Positions 1 through 8,080 of a DNA stretch of 26,747 nucleotides are shown here, in pieces; position 1 is the first letter of the stretch; each line of letters opens with the position of its first letter. The notes below the pieces were generated by a model. That model ran no database searches. It saw nothing but the letters and a program-made list of their open reading frames with translations, and was not told where the DNA came from. The translations under genes and the position numbers were made by a program. The stretch spans positions 1-26,747 of the IMG/VR virus record IMGVR_UViG_3300031722_000142; one strand, written 5' to 3'. The DNA comes from a virus.

Positions 1-713
1 GTAGTATTACTATATAACTCTGATAAACGGGTATATTCATTCTTATCATCGGCAGCCGCAAGTGTATTCTTATAATTGATATTGTCAATGATAGACTGTG
101 CACCTTGAGTAATTCCACCTTGTAATGCCGACATATTAGCTCCTACAATACTTGACTTCCACATATCATATTGATTTGCTGTTTGTGCATTAGATTGTTG
201 AACCTGCATCTCCTGTTGAGCATTGAATTGTTTAGCCTGGTTATCAGTTCCTACATTGATGGCTTCACGTTGATTATCCATAGCAGCTATCTGTGCTGAT
301 AATTGGTTCTGTGCTTCTGATTGTTTACCAACATAAAGAGCATTTCTACCTGTTATACCAGTACGTCTATCCATGGCCTGTGCTCCATAAATACTCTTAT
401 CAATAGCTTCTTGCCCGGCGGATAACTGTGCTTGTGAATTACCTTCCACATGAGCCATCTCTACTGGTCCACGATAATCCACTGTTGCGGGTTTCATCTT
501 ATTAGCACGTGCTATCCCTGCAATGTTTATAGCTGCACCTACAGCAGTATTTACTCCTGTAAGTATATTCGCTGTGTCTGTTAGTGAAAGTCCTTTAGAA
601 TCACCTGCAGGTGGTGGTACGTTAGTTTTTGTTTTATCAATAACTGCAGGAAGAAATACCCGTTGTTTAGTGATAGGATCAATACTCCATTTAGAATTAT
701 TAATGATTGCCAT
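1..713 (-). CDS. Cargo/ejection-type virion protein, N-terminal part (cut by window edge)
   Basis: An open frame runs from an ATG at 713 to the window edge without a stop, giving 237 complete residues; the C-terminus is outside. After a basic, Pro-containing start, residues 42-70 are Ala/Gly-rich and hydrophobic. Residues 90-200 are rich in Gln, Ala, Asn and Met and should be mostly helical. This composition resembles internal virion proteins of podoviruses that are packed in the head or tail and ejected with DNA. In crAss-like phages, genes just after the muzzle gene encode such cargo proteins. It starts 4 bases after the stop of the preceding 127-residue gene, so the two are probably co-translated. 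The leader is TTTAATATT with no Shine-Dalgarno sequence. The coding frame is certain; the cargo role is inferred from composition and position. Confidence 0.85.
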   Translation of the reverse strand, partial: MAIINNSKWSIDPITKQRVFLPAVIDKTKTNVPPPAGDSKGLSLTDTANILTGVNTAVGAAINIAGIARANKMKPATVDYRGPVEMAHVEGNSQAQLSAGQEAIDKSIYGAQAMDRRTGITGRNALYVGKQSEAQNQLSAQIAAMDNQREAINVGTDNQAKQFNAQQEMQVQQSNAQTANQYDMWKSSIVGANMSALQGGITQGAQSIIDNINYKNTLAAADDKNEYTRLSELYSNT

Positions 714-717
714 AATA

Positions 718-1101
718 TTAAATTAATCGGTTATTTACTATACTCTTAGATGTTGTTGGATCCATCATTTCATTAATGGCCTTAACACTACTACTTACTC
801 CTTGCTGAGTATAATTTATTTTTGATTGTTGTAATGAATTATCTGCTGACTGTTGTTGGTTTTTTTCACCTTCAACTTGTTTTTTATAAAGATTATTGTA
901 GTCCTCGATTTTACCTTGTTCGTTACTATCAAGAATAGAACCTATTCCTTTCATTAATCCTCCTACTGCTCCTGTTATTACAGCTGGTAAAGCTCCTACT
1001 CCTGTTGCAGCCAGAACACCTGAACCTGCTAATGTTACATCTCCGGCAGTAGAAAGATATCCTCCTACTCCTGACTTTTTTGGTGGTTGATAGATTGGCA
1101 T
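718..1101 (-). CDS. Small Gly/Ala-rich membrane-active virion protein, probable cargo/ejection protein
   Basis: This 127-residue protein starts with a basic, Pro-containing segment (PPKKSGVGG). Residues 22-57 are a long Gly/Ala/Val-rich, weakly hydrophobic stretch that could insert in a membrane. A polar Gln/Asn/Lys-rich helical tail follows (about 60-110). Its ATG overlaps the TAA stop of the muzzle C-terminal gene by one base (TAATG), which indicates translational coupling. It is directly followed by the cargo-like gene at 713. The architecture fits small podovirus ejection proteins that help DNA cross the envelope, but I recognise no specific family. The gene is confident; the role is inferred. 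Confidence 0.85.
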   Translation of the reverse strand: MPIYQPPKKSGVGGYLSTAGDVTLAGSGVLAATGVGALPAVITGAVGGLMKGIGSILDSNEQGKIEDYNNLYKKQVEGEKNQQQSADNSLQQSKINYTQQGVSSSVKAINEMMDPTTSKSIVNNRLI

Positions 1102-4100
1102 TATGTAAATGATATTATAAAGTTAGTAATGACATTACGTATAAAAAATAGATTCTTACCAGTATAAGATAAATGAACTTTTATCCATTGACCTCTCATA
1201 TTTGAATTGGTCTCAAAGGTATTAAATTCTGTTACATTTAACGGCCCTTCCGGAGTAGTTTTTTGATTAGGTAATACCGGTAATCTCCATACATTCTCTT
1301 TATATTCAGGATTGGTCCAGAATTCATCATTGTCAATAAATGGATATTTCTTTGAATATTGATACTCTGTTTCCCATTCAATATGATTTAGTTCCTCAGG
1401 ACACATATTGATCAAATGCCCTTTAAATTCTTTCTCATAATTTGAAGCATCCTTTTCACTCTTACCATTGATAATAAAATCTATCTCTAATGGAAACTGT
1501 TTACCATGAAAATTTAATGGTTTTCCAATATTATGTTCCCACATCTGAGTAGTAGATAATGTATTTCGTGGTGTCTTAGCAAAAGAAAATAAACGCTTAT
1601 CCAGTTTCATATAGTAATTAGCATCATAAGAAATGAATCCGGCAAAAGAATCAAACTGTTCTGAGAAGATAAGAGTATGTGATTTCGTTCCTAAATGGAT
1701 AGTAAATAAAATCTGTTTGTTTTCTTCATCGTAAGCAGTAACAATACCGGTAGGATTCAATGCATAAGTGTCCTGTTTAAGTACTTTTACATTTTCTTTC
1801 AGTGTCTTAAATATATCAAATACCATTTTTGTCTTAGTAAGATCTTCTACATCATATACTACTGTTCCGGATGCAGTTGATGAACCTTTAATACGCCATA
1901 TCACTTCTCTGTTCCAATCAATACCATAAGCACCAGCTTCACCTTGTATGACACTTTCCTGATGTTGTGTACCATAATCAGCTAGGCTACGACTATTATC
2001 ATTTAGTATGGATTTATCACCAAGAATGATTTCAGTGATATCTCCATTAGATTGTAGTCGTGAAGCACCATAATGTTGATTAATACCAGCATTCTGAATA
2101 GAGAATAGAATAGAATTGATAACGATAAGTTTATTAATAGCTCCCTGTTCAAAAGCATAGTCTTGGTACTGATCTACAGGAAACTCTTTGTATCCATCCA
2201 TAAAGGCACCACTGATATGAGAATTACTGAATCGTATTCTATTGGGAGACTTATTACTCTTAAGCAAATTAATTGTGTCAAATGGATAAAGTGTCATCAG
2301 TCCTTTCAACTGATTATATCCCATATTACTTGACCAGGACTCTTTAAGATACCGTCTACTCTCTGACTTCCAGATAAAGTTATCAATAATCGTATTCTTA
2401 GCTCCTGCATTATCATCGGAGAGTACATATGGATAGAATGTATCATCCACCCCCGGAACACGCAGGAAAGTGTTTACAAACGATTGTAAGTATAAGTTAA
2501 ATGCACTACCTTGTTTCCATGAGTATTCCCAGTCTTTGATAGAATTAGGAAGTCCGTTCCATCGTATACAACGCATGAATGTTTTCTGTGAGAATACATC
2601 CCCTCTAAAGATAGGTGTTGCTACTCCTGTAACATTCCACTGACTATCATCATCGATAATATGATATTCTTCATTAAGGATATTATAAGAGTTCTCAACA
2701 TCAGTAATGTATTTCTGTATATCTTCATACCGGCATAGATTAACGATAGCATTATTCATATTACGATAGTCAGTATCTTCCATCCCGATCGTTGCAGTAG
2801 AGATATACTTTCCTTTCTTAGGCATAAATACTCCAACATAAGGTGTGGCCGCCATAGAAAGATTTGTTGCAACCAGTGGCAATGAATTTATTTCTCTTTC
2901 TCCTTCAAAAGGAAATATATATTTAGAACCAAATGGCCAGGACTTCCATGCACTTGCAAAATCCATGATGTTCGGATATATATAAGTCTCTGTATCCACA
3001 ACAGATTTCTTAGTACGGTTAATCATTATCCCTGCTTCTAAGGACTGATTACGGGACTGGTTGAAGTATTGTACTATTGTGTTAGAATCAACATCATCAG
3101 CAGTACGCATATCATCCCCAAAGACTTCTATGATACTTTTCATACGGGTAATAAATCCATGATGATTAGGAAGAACTTCATTCTCCTGAATTACATTTAT
3201 CTCTGATGAAGCAATAGGTTGTACATCAAGTTTATTATATCCTATCTTTAATGGATTCAGATATCGGTTACTCATCTCTGTCTGATTGGTAAAGATAGGT
3301 GTATCAATATAGATAGAATCAACATCAGGATCTGTGCTTGGACTACCTGTTCCACGAGAACCCAACTGCGTATGGATACTGTATTTGTTTATCTGATCAA
3401 AGGTACCCAATGGCAACAACGGTGGTCTATAGGTAGGAACTTTTATCACAGGTTTAATAAACAGATTGGTATTTATGTTTATCGATTTATTAAGAATGAT
3501 ATCCGGAATAAACACACAGAACTTATCTGTCTTTAAATTATCAAAATATGACTGGTAGTCTGCTATGTGATTATACATGTCATTGTTTGAAGCAACCACA
3601 TTAAACTCACTCTTACCAACTGTATCAGGACGTATCATAATCTCTTCTTTATCCATGACCATAAGTTGTGTGACAGCATCCTGTTCCATTCTCCAACGGA
3701 AAGTACCATTATCATCACCTTTACGTTCCTTGCTAATCTTTAGAACAGGAAACATACGCAGGTTATCGCCATCAAGGACAGGAAAAGCAACATCGGTAGT
3801 AGAATTACCCAGTTTTGTTGACTGAGCAATTTCTACCGTCCCGGTATTAAATTTGTTCTTAAATCCAACAGCTTCCACAGCAGCTACTGAGAACCCCTGG
3901 CAGACTATATTTTTCTGTCTTGTACCTTGTACTATGTATATGGCCGTAATAGTCGGTAACAGACTCTTATTGGCTAAATAGTATGCTTTGGCATAAGAAT
4001 AGATAATCTCCAATCCCATCTTTTTAAAATGAAGATCAGAAACTGTACTAATATCTTTCTTTTTAGGAAACATGAACAATCCGTTATTATTCATATTGAA

Positions 4101-4352
4101 AACAGTACTATCACTATTTGCTGTAGCAGCTAACATCTCGTATGTATATAAAGAACGTACATAGGGGATATCTGATGATACCGTTGTTTCATGACAAAGT
4201 TCCGTTACCTTCATCCAGTTGACAGTATCAGTAGGAATGGTAAACGGAAACTTAATCTTTACCTGATAATAGGATGAAGCATATTTCACTACCTCATCCT
4301 TATCATACTGGTTACCTAGAACCCAGTCACCTCTTAGTTTATAATAGGGCAT
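1101..4352 (-). CDS. Tail muzzle (stabilization) protein, C-terminal piece with an N-terminal carbohydrate-binding-like domain
   Basis: The protein has 1083 residues. Residues about 4-50 (RGDWVLGNQYDKDEVVKYAS, then P-x-D-T-x-x-W) match the CBM5/12-like pattern Trp-x(4)-Tyr-x(3)-Asp-x-Val-x-Tyr...Trp found in chitinases and phage fibres. From about residue 105 (KKMGLEIIYSYAKAYYLANK, IYIVQGTRQKNIVCQG) to the C-terminus (MRGQWIKVHLSYTGK) it reads like the body of the giant crAss-like tail protein called muzzle or stabilization protein, which closes the distal end of the short tail. What it lacks is the N-terminal muzzle region, which is encoded separately at 5020-6738. The start follows an A-rich leader AAAAAATAATATGAT, 6 bases after the stop of the 210-residue gene. 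Coding is certain and the family assignment is fairly secure; whether both pieces assemble is inferred. Confidence 0.88.
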   Translation of the reverse strand: MPYYKLRGDWVLGNQYDKDEVVKYASSYYQVKIKFPFTIPTDTVNWMKVTELCHETTVSSDIPYVRSLYTYEMLAATANSDSTVFNMNNNGLFMFPKKKDISTVSDLHFKKMGLEIIYSYAKAYYLANKSLLPTITAIYIVQGTRQKNIVCQGFSVAAVEAVGFKNKFNTGTVEIAQSTKLGNSTTDVAFPVLDGDNLRMFPVLKISKERKGDDNGTFRWRMEQDAVTQLMVMDKEEIMIRPDTVGKSEFNVVASNNDMYNHIADYQSYFDNLKTDKFCVFIPDIILNKSININTNLFIKPVIKVPTYRPPLLPLGTFDQINKYSIHTQLGSRGTGSPSTDPDVDSIYIDTPIFTNQTEMSNRYLNPLKIGYNKLDVQPIASSEINVIQENEVLPNHHGFITRMKSIIEVFGDDMRTADDVDSNTIVQYFNQSRNQSLEAGIMINRTKKSVVDTETYIYPNIMDFASAWKSWPFGSKYIFPFEGEREINSLPLVATNLSMAATPYVGVFMPKKGKYISTATIGMEDTDYRNMNNAIVNLCRYEDIQKYITDVENSYNILNEEYHIIDDDSQWNVTGVATPIFRGDVFSQKTFMRCIRWNGLPNSIKDWEYSWKQGSAFNLYLQSFVNTFLRVPGVDDTFYPYVLSDDNAGAKNTIIDNFIWKSESRRYLKESWSSNMGYNQLKGLMTLYPFDTINLLKSNKSPNRIRFSNSHISGAFMDGYKEFPVDQYQDYAFEQGAINKLIVINSILFSIQNAGINQHYGASRLQSNGDITEIILGDKSILNDNSRSLADYGTQHQESVIQGEAGAYGIDWNREVIWRIKGSSTASGTVVYDVEDLTKTKMVFDIFKTLKENVKVLKQDTYALNPTGIVTAYDEENKQILFTIHLGTKSHTLIFSEQFDSFAGFISYDANYYMKLDKRLFSFAKTPRNTLSTTQMWEHNIGKPLNFHGKQFPLEIDFIINGKSEKDASNYEKEFKGHLINMCPEELNHIEWETEYQYSKKYPFIDNDEFWTNPEYKENVWRLPVLPNQKTTPEGPLNVTEFNTFETNSNMRGQWIKVHLSYTGKNLFFIRNVITNFIISFT

Positions 4353-4358
4353 ATCATA

Positions 4359-4991
4359 TTATTTTTTATGAGTTCTACCATAGGTAAATGAACCATTTAT
4401 AATATATTGTGCTGTAGTTAATAATACAACATTAAATATACCTTCTATATGAGTTTCATTTATTACATTAGCTATTGATTTATAGAATGTGGTCCCATTA
4501 GTTGGAAGTGTTGGCATATTATTAGAAACTCCATTATTTATTCCAGCACTAATTGTAATACTACCATCTTCAGTTGTATCATCTGCAATCCAATATGAGA
4601 AATTTAATGTGATATCTTGAGTTACATTTTCAGGTATTGTCAAGGCGGAATCTGAATATGCATTTGCAACAAGAGTATATGCATTTGCAGTGATATTAAT
4701 ATATAGACTTGCTTCTAATTCGCATTTAGTCCAATCTAATGATGCTAGTAATAATGGTTCAAAAATATATAGTTCCTCAAGATAACTTTTATAAGCTAAT
4801 TTTCTGATATTAAAATCAGATGAACTTAATTGAGCTAATTGTGTAGTATCAATAAGAGCATATCCCGGAAAAGCATTCATCCCATTAAGTACTATAGTTT
4901 GTGGATTAAAACCTGATATTTCAGGATGTTCTTCTGATTTAATTACTGTAAAAATTAATGATCTTCTTTTACCTGTTGTTACGTATGCCAT
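4359..4991 (-). CDS. Unrecognised 210-residue protein between the two muzzle pieces
   Basis: I recognise no family. After a basic start (VTTGKRRS), a mixed region with several hydrophobic strands leads to a beta-rich Thr/Asn/Ile-rich C-terminal half (from about residue 90) of the kind seen in fibre or adhesin domains, ending in basic THKK. No signal peptide or membrane helix is visible. The gene is more A/T-rich than the muzzle sequences around it. It is separated from the upstream gene by 28 A/T-rich bases and from the downstream gene by 6. Its A-rich leader CTAAAAAAATAATATT is like that of other genes here, so it is probably translated. It may be a minor tail-tip component or receptor-binding protein, but that rests only on position. 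Confidence 0.8.
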   Translation of the reverse strand: MAYVTTGKRRSLIFTVIKSEEHPEISGFNPQTIVLNGMNAFPGYALIDTTQLAQLSSSDFNIRKLAYKSYLEELYIFEPLLLASLDWTKCELEASLYINITANAYTLVANAYSDSALTIPENVTQDITLNFSYWIADDTTEDGSITISAGINNGVSNNMPTLPTNGTTFYKSIANVINETHIEGIFNVVLLTTAQYIINGSFTYGRTHKK

Positions 4992-5019
4992 AATATTATT
5001 TTTTTAGATGTTATTATTA

Positions 5020-6738
5020 TTAATTAATTTCTATTTGTACATAAATATATGAATTATTATCTAATGATGATATATAACTATAGATAGATTGATATTCAAA
5101 TGCTAAAATATAGAATGTAATATTACTAACATAATTAAAAATCATTACTATTTCAAAAATCTGAATAAAAACATATGCATTATCATCAATATAAGAATTA
5201 TATATGTAAACATTTTCATATTCTATTGCTAATACATATTGTAATAATTTTGAAGTATAAGTATATGAATTAATATATAAAAACTTTTGATCTACTTTCT
5301 TAGTTACTATAAAAGAGTTTGTTGGAAGAACAATGAAATCCAATAACAATGACCTATTCAGACCGGTAGTATTTTTATAATATTTTCTATTCGATAATGA
5401 TAATACTGAATCATTAATAGAATATTTACGTAATGAATCATACTGTCCCTGGTATAGATAATCCACATAACTATTTTCATACCATCCATGAATAGGAAAC
5501 ACATCCGTCTTGAACTGTCCATCGATAAGAAATGATACACCCAACGGATATATCTCTTCTTCCATATATTCCAGTTCTTTGGTATCTTCATCGACATACT
5601 TATCAAAATTATCTTCATCCTTAATGATAGCATGCGGAATGAATCTATTGGCAAGTTCTTTCAACATAGATAAATCTTCTGTCTTTCCTTTCCAGTTAGC
5701 ACCATAGTAATGACCATCGAGTTGAGTATGTGTCTCACAGATATTCTGATGGATATTATCTGATAGTAGTTCTTCAACAGTAATTACTCGTTGAGCATTA
5801 TCTCCATCAATGATTATGTTTGTTGATAAGTTAGATAGTGAAAAACTTTTATCGATAAGATAGTTATCACGTGATAATAATCCGTTCTCTCCATAGTAAT
5901 ATACAACTCCTACCGACACATATTTGAAGTTAGGATCTGTATTACTTATGGCAAGACGTATACGCTTACTTACACGTGCCGTACCATCATTGGTAACACC
6001 ACTGGCATTATTTACTAAAGTGTTTCCGGCATGGATAAAGATAGGCCCTATCTCTTTTATAAACGGGGTAGCATTTAGCGACTGGTCCTCATAACGAATA
6101 TATAGATAGTATGTTCCGGGTTTCATGTTTCCATAATCTTCTACACTATATACTACTTCCGGAACATTCGCTATGGTTGTCTGTTGAAAGAATACTTCCC
6201 TGGTAGGTGCTGTTGAATAGAATCGTTTGGTAGGAATACCATCTTTATCTATACCGGTATTGATGATTACGTTTGGATTAAGTCCATCGCATATATATAG
6301 GTCTACTGAACCATCATAGCTGTTCTTAGCGAATATATCTAATAGTTTTGAGGTAGTATATCCAAACAGAGAAGCAAGTACCTTAAACGGACTTAAAATC
6401 CCTAATTCAGTACGACTATTCAGAACAGGTGCCATAATATCTATCCATCCCGTAGCACTACATCCTTTTAAAGAATATAGACATAGATAGTTTATACCAC
6501 CGATAGGACACAGAGTAAAAACATACATAACACTATCAAAGTAACAGGTACCAACAGGGACTTCATTAACAGCAAAATTCCAGATAGAGATTGTTCCCTT
6601 CTGGTCTGTTATCATAAGTCCACGTTCATCATTTGATACCATGGTACCATTTAGTAGATACGTATAACTATCCTGGGGAAACAGGGTATAATCTACACCA
6701 CCCTTCATGCCACCCATGAAATTATTTATATGTTGCAT
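5020..6738 (-). CDS. Tail muzzle (stabilization) protein, N-terminal piece with a duplicated aromatic-rich C-terminal tail
   Basis: Residues 1-430 resemble the N-terminal part of the crAss-like muzzle protein: an opening with MGGMKGGVDYTLFPQDSY, beta-rich strands, LYIRYEDQSLNATP, an RVSKRIRLAISN region, and LDGHYYGANWKGK followed by YPLGVSFLIDGQFKTDVFPI. In intact homologues I would expect the chain to continue into the region that here starts the 1083-residue gene. Instead, from about residue 472 the sequence becomes very A/T-rich and Tyr/Ile-rich, with a 42-residue repeat (501-530 and 543-572), then stops. It follows the gp4-like ring protein gene with a 2-base gap (TAAC-TATG), so the start is well supported. 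Coding is certain. The split-protein reading is inference. Confidence 0.88.
   Translation of the reverse strand: MQHINNFMGGMKGGVDYTLFPQDSYTYLLNGTMVSNDERGLMITDQKGTISIWNFAVNEVPVGTCYFDSVMYVFTLCPIGGINYLCLYSLKGCSATGWIDIMAPVLNSRTELGILSPFKVLASLFGYTTSKLLDIFAKNSYDGSVDLYICDGLNPNVIINTGIDKDGIPTKRFYSTAPTREVFFQQTTIANVPEVVYSVEDYGNMKPGTYYLYIRYEDQSLNATPFIKEIGPIFIHAGNTLVNNASGVTNDGTARVSKRIRLAISNTDPNFKYVSVGVVYYYGENGLLSRDNYLIDKSFSLSNLSTNIIIDGDNAQRVITVEELLSDNIHQNICETHTQLDGHYYGANWKGKTEDLSMLKELANRFIPHAIIKDEDNFDKYVDEDTKELEYMEEEIYPLGVSFLIDGQFKTDVFPIHGWYENSYVDYLYQGQYDSLRKYSINDSVLSLSNRKYYKNTTGLNRSLLLDFIVLPTNSFIVTKKVDQKFLYINSYTYTSKLLQYVLAIEYENVYIYNSYIDDNAYVFIQIFEIVMIFNYVSNITFYILAFEYQSIYSYISSLDNNSYIYVQIEIN
5023..5238 (-). 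repeat. Diverged tandem duplication (126-base period) in the 3' end of the muzzle N-terminal gene
   Basis: Two copies encode residues 501-530 (YVLAIEYENVYIYNSYIDDN and on) and 543-572 (YILAFEYQSIYSYISSLDNN and on) of the 572-residue protein. They share the pattern Y-[VI]-L-A-x-E-Y-x(3)-Y-x-Y-x-S-x(2)-D-x-N-x-Y-x(3)-Q-I at a 42-residue spacing. A short preceding match (YTSKLLQ against YVSNITF) extends the unit. Alternating hydrophobic and polar residues suggest beta strands. The region is one of the most A/T-rich in the window. Confidence 0.7.
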
Positions 6739-6740
6739 AG

Positions 6741-7418
6741 TTAATCTATTGAAGAGGTTCTACCAAGTGCATTCTTATTCTGTATTGTATCATTCCGTCT
6801 GACAAACATAGCATATGCATCACTAACTAGATAGTTATGGATATCACGTATATCGTTATCTGTAATATCATCCCAGGAACGTGAAGCAGCTTCTATCTCC
6901 CAGTCCTTATCTCTTTGTATCTCCAACCATCTCCATTGTGCAATCTTAGGCGGTATACGAGTAGCATCTTCCTCATACATTTTATAGATACAATAGTAGT
7001 ATGCTGCAGACTCATAACCCCTCTTTATAAATGGAAATCCATCTGCATCCATAGGAAGAGATGTATAGTCGATAAAGACCTTTTGAGGTACTTTAGAATC
7101 AGCGAAAAAGATATACTGTCCCTGATACGACAAATCTTCAATGAGTTTATAATCCTCATTAAAGACACCATCTAGTTTGAACATGTTATCCGGAAGAAGT
7201 ACTTTTTTATCAGTAATAGAATAAGAGCCATCTGTATTCTTAGTACCAAGTTGGAACTTATGATGTATATCCTGTCCAACTGGATCCCGAAGATAATCTG
7301 TTACCAGTTCGCTACACCAACGCATACACTGTATTTTGTTTATCTCTGCCCCCTTAGAAGGAAAGGATGATATGAGTCGTGCATATGTCTCTGAGGCTGT
7401 AAAAAATTTATTATTCAT
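6741..7418 (-). CDS. Tail ring protein / head-tail adaptor, P22 gp4-like (tail tubular protein)
   Basis: This 225-residue protein has an N-terminal helical region (ASETYARLISSFPSKGAEIN, MRWCSELVTDYLRDP) and a central beta region (KKVLLPDNMFKLDGVF...YIFFADSKVPQKVFIDYTSLP). A long C-terminal helical region follows (YESAAYYYCIYKMYEED... QWRWLEIQRDKDWEIEAASR). That order is the adaptor/tail-tubular fold of P22 gp4 and T7 gp11-type proteins, which form 12-fold rings between portal and tail tip. Its place directly before the muzzle gene matches the crAss-like tail tubular protein. AAAGGAGGA precedes the start by about 8 bases. This is the only Shine-Dalgarno-like sequence I noticed, but it also encodes the Gly-Gly-Lys end of the preceding gene and may be accidental. 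Confidence 0.87.
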   Translation of the reverse strand: MNNKFFTASETYARLISSFPSKGAEINKIQCMRWCSELVTDYLRDPVGQDIHHKFQLGTKNTDGSYSITDKKVLLPDNMFKLDGVFNEDYKLIEDLSYQGQYIFFADSKVPQKVFIDYTSLPMDADGFPFIKRGYESAAYYYCIYKMYEEDATRIPPKIAQWRWLEIQRDKDWEIEAASRSWDDITDNDIRDIHNYLVSDAYAMFVRRNDTIQNKNALGRTSSID

Positions 7419-7420
7419 AA

Positions 7421-8080
7421 TTATTTTCCTCCTTTATTATAGTGATCGTAATTACCCATGACAATCTTTACATAGTCCTGTGTTTCCTTGAATGGTGGTA
7501 TACCTTTATACTTAGATACATTACCCGGTCCGGCATTATATGCTGCAAGAGCCATAGACTTATCACCATTGTATTTCTTTATCAGATGGGACATATACAT
7601 CGCTCCACCCATAAGATTCTGTTGTGGGTCATTAGGATCGATATCCTTACCCGTAAGTCTCTTAATCTCTTTGATAGTAATCGGTGTCAACTGCATAAGA
7701 CCTACTGCACCGGCATTACTACGGGCATGAGGTTTAAACTGACTCTCCTGTTTTGTTACCCCGGCAATTAAGTTACTATCTACTCCTGATGCTTTGGAAG
7801 CATTCTGTATCATATCAGCATACTCTCCTGAATAGATACTGGGAGTATTACTTTGTGGTTGTGGAATGGCCGGCTTGTTGTTATCCATGGATTGTGAACT
7901 ATAAGGTATAATGGCATCGGTACGTGATACTCCGGCAGAAGCATCTATGTAAGATTGGTTCTTAAGCATCTTAGCATTCTGTTGTTGAAGATATCCACCT
8001 ATATTGGCATAATCCTCGTCATCAAATTTATCAGTATATAGTCGTTTCATTGTTCTAGTATTTATAACCGGTATCTTCAA
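7421..8080 (-). CDS. Virion-associated lytic transglycosylase (SLT domain)
   Basis: Residues about 85-215 are a clear soluble-lytic-transglycosylase domain. The motifs are LIAGVTKQESQF with catalytic Glu112, AGAVGLMQLTP (124-133), NLMGGAMYMSHLIKKY (155-170), ALAAYNAGPGNV (177-188) and ETQDYVKIVM. Residues 1-84 are a polar, Gln- and Pro-containing leader with no signal peptide, so the enzyme is not secreted by the Sec pathway. Such domains cleave the MurNAc-GlcNAc bond. Placed among tail genes, it most likely makes a local hole in peptidoglycan during DNA entry rather than lysing the cell at the end of infection. The ATG overlaps the preceding HU-like gene by 26 bases, and it ends 3 bases before the ring protein gene. 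Confidence 0.95.
   Translation of the reverse strand: MKIPVINTRTMKRLYTDKFDDEDYANIGGYLQQQNAKMLKNQSYIDASAGVSRTDAIIPYSSQSMDNNKPAIPQPQSNTPSIYSGEYADMIQNASKASGVDSNLIAGVTKQESQFKPHARSNAGAVGLMQLTPITIKEIKRLTGKDIDPNDPQQNLMGGAMYMSHLIKKYNGDKSMALAAYNAGPGNVSKYKGIPPFKETQDYVKIVMGNYDHYNKGGK

Noticed and set aside
4353-5290. Self-splicing intron or intein joining the two muzzle pieces
   Set aside because: The 210-residue gene shows no homing-endonuclease motif and no intein splice residues are evident. Both flanking pieces have their own start or stop with normal leaders, so two genes are simpler.
5358-5654. 98-codon minus-strand frame inside the muzzle N-terminal gene
   Set aside because: It lies wholly within the 572-residue gene in another frame, is Met/Ile/Lys-rich without domain features, and has no convincing leader.
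7427-7436. AAAGGAGGA as a true ribosome binding site for the ring protein gene
   Set aside because: It encodes the last Gly-Gly-Lys codons of the transglycosylase, and no other gene here uses such a site, so coincidence is likely.
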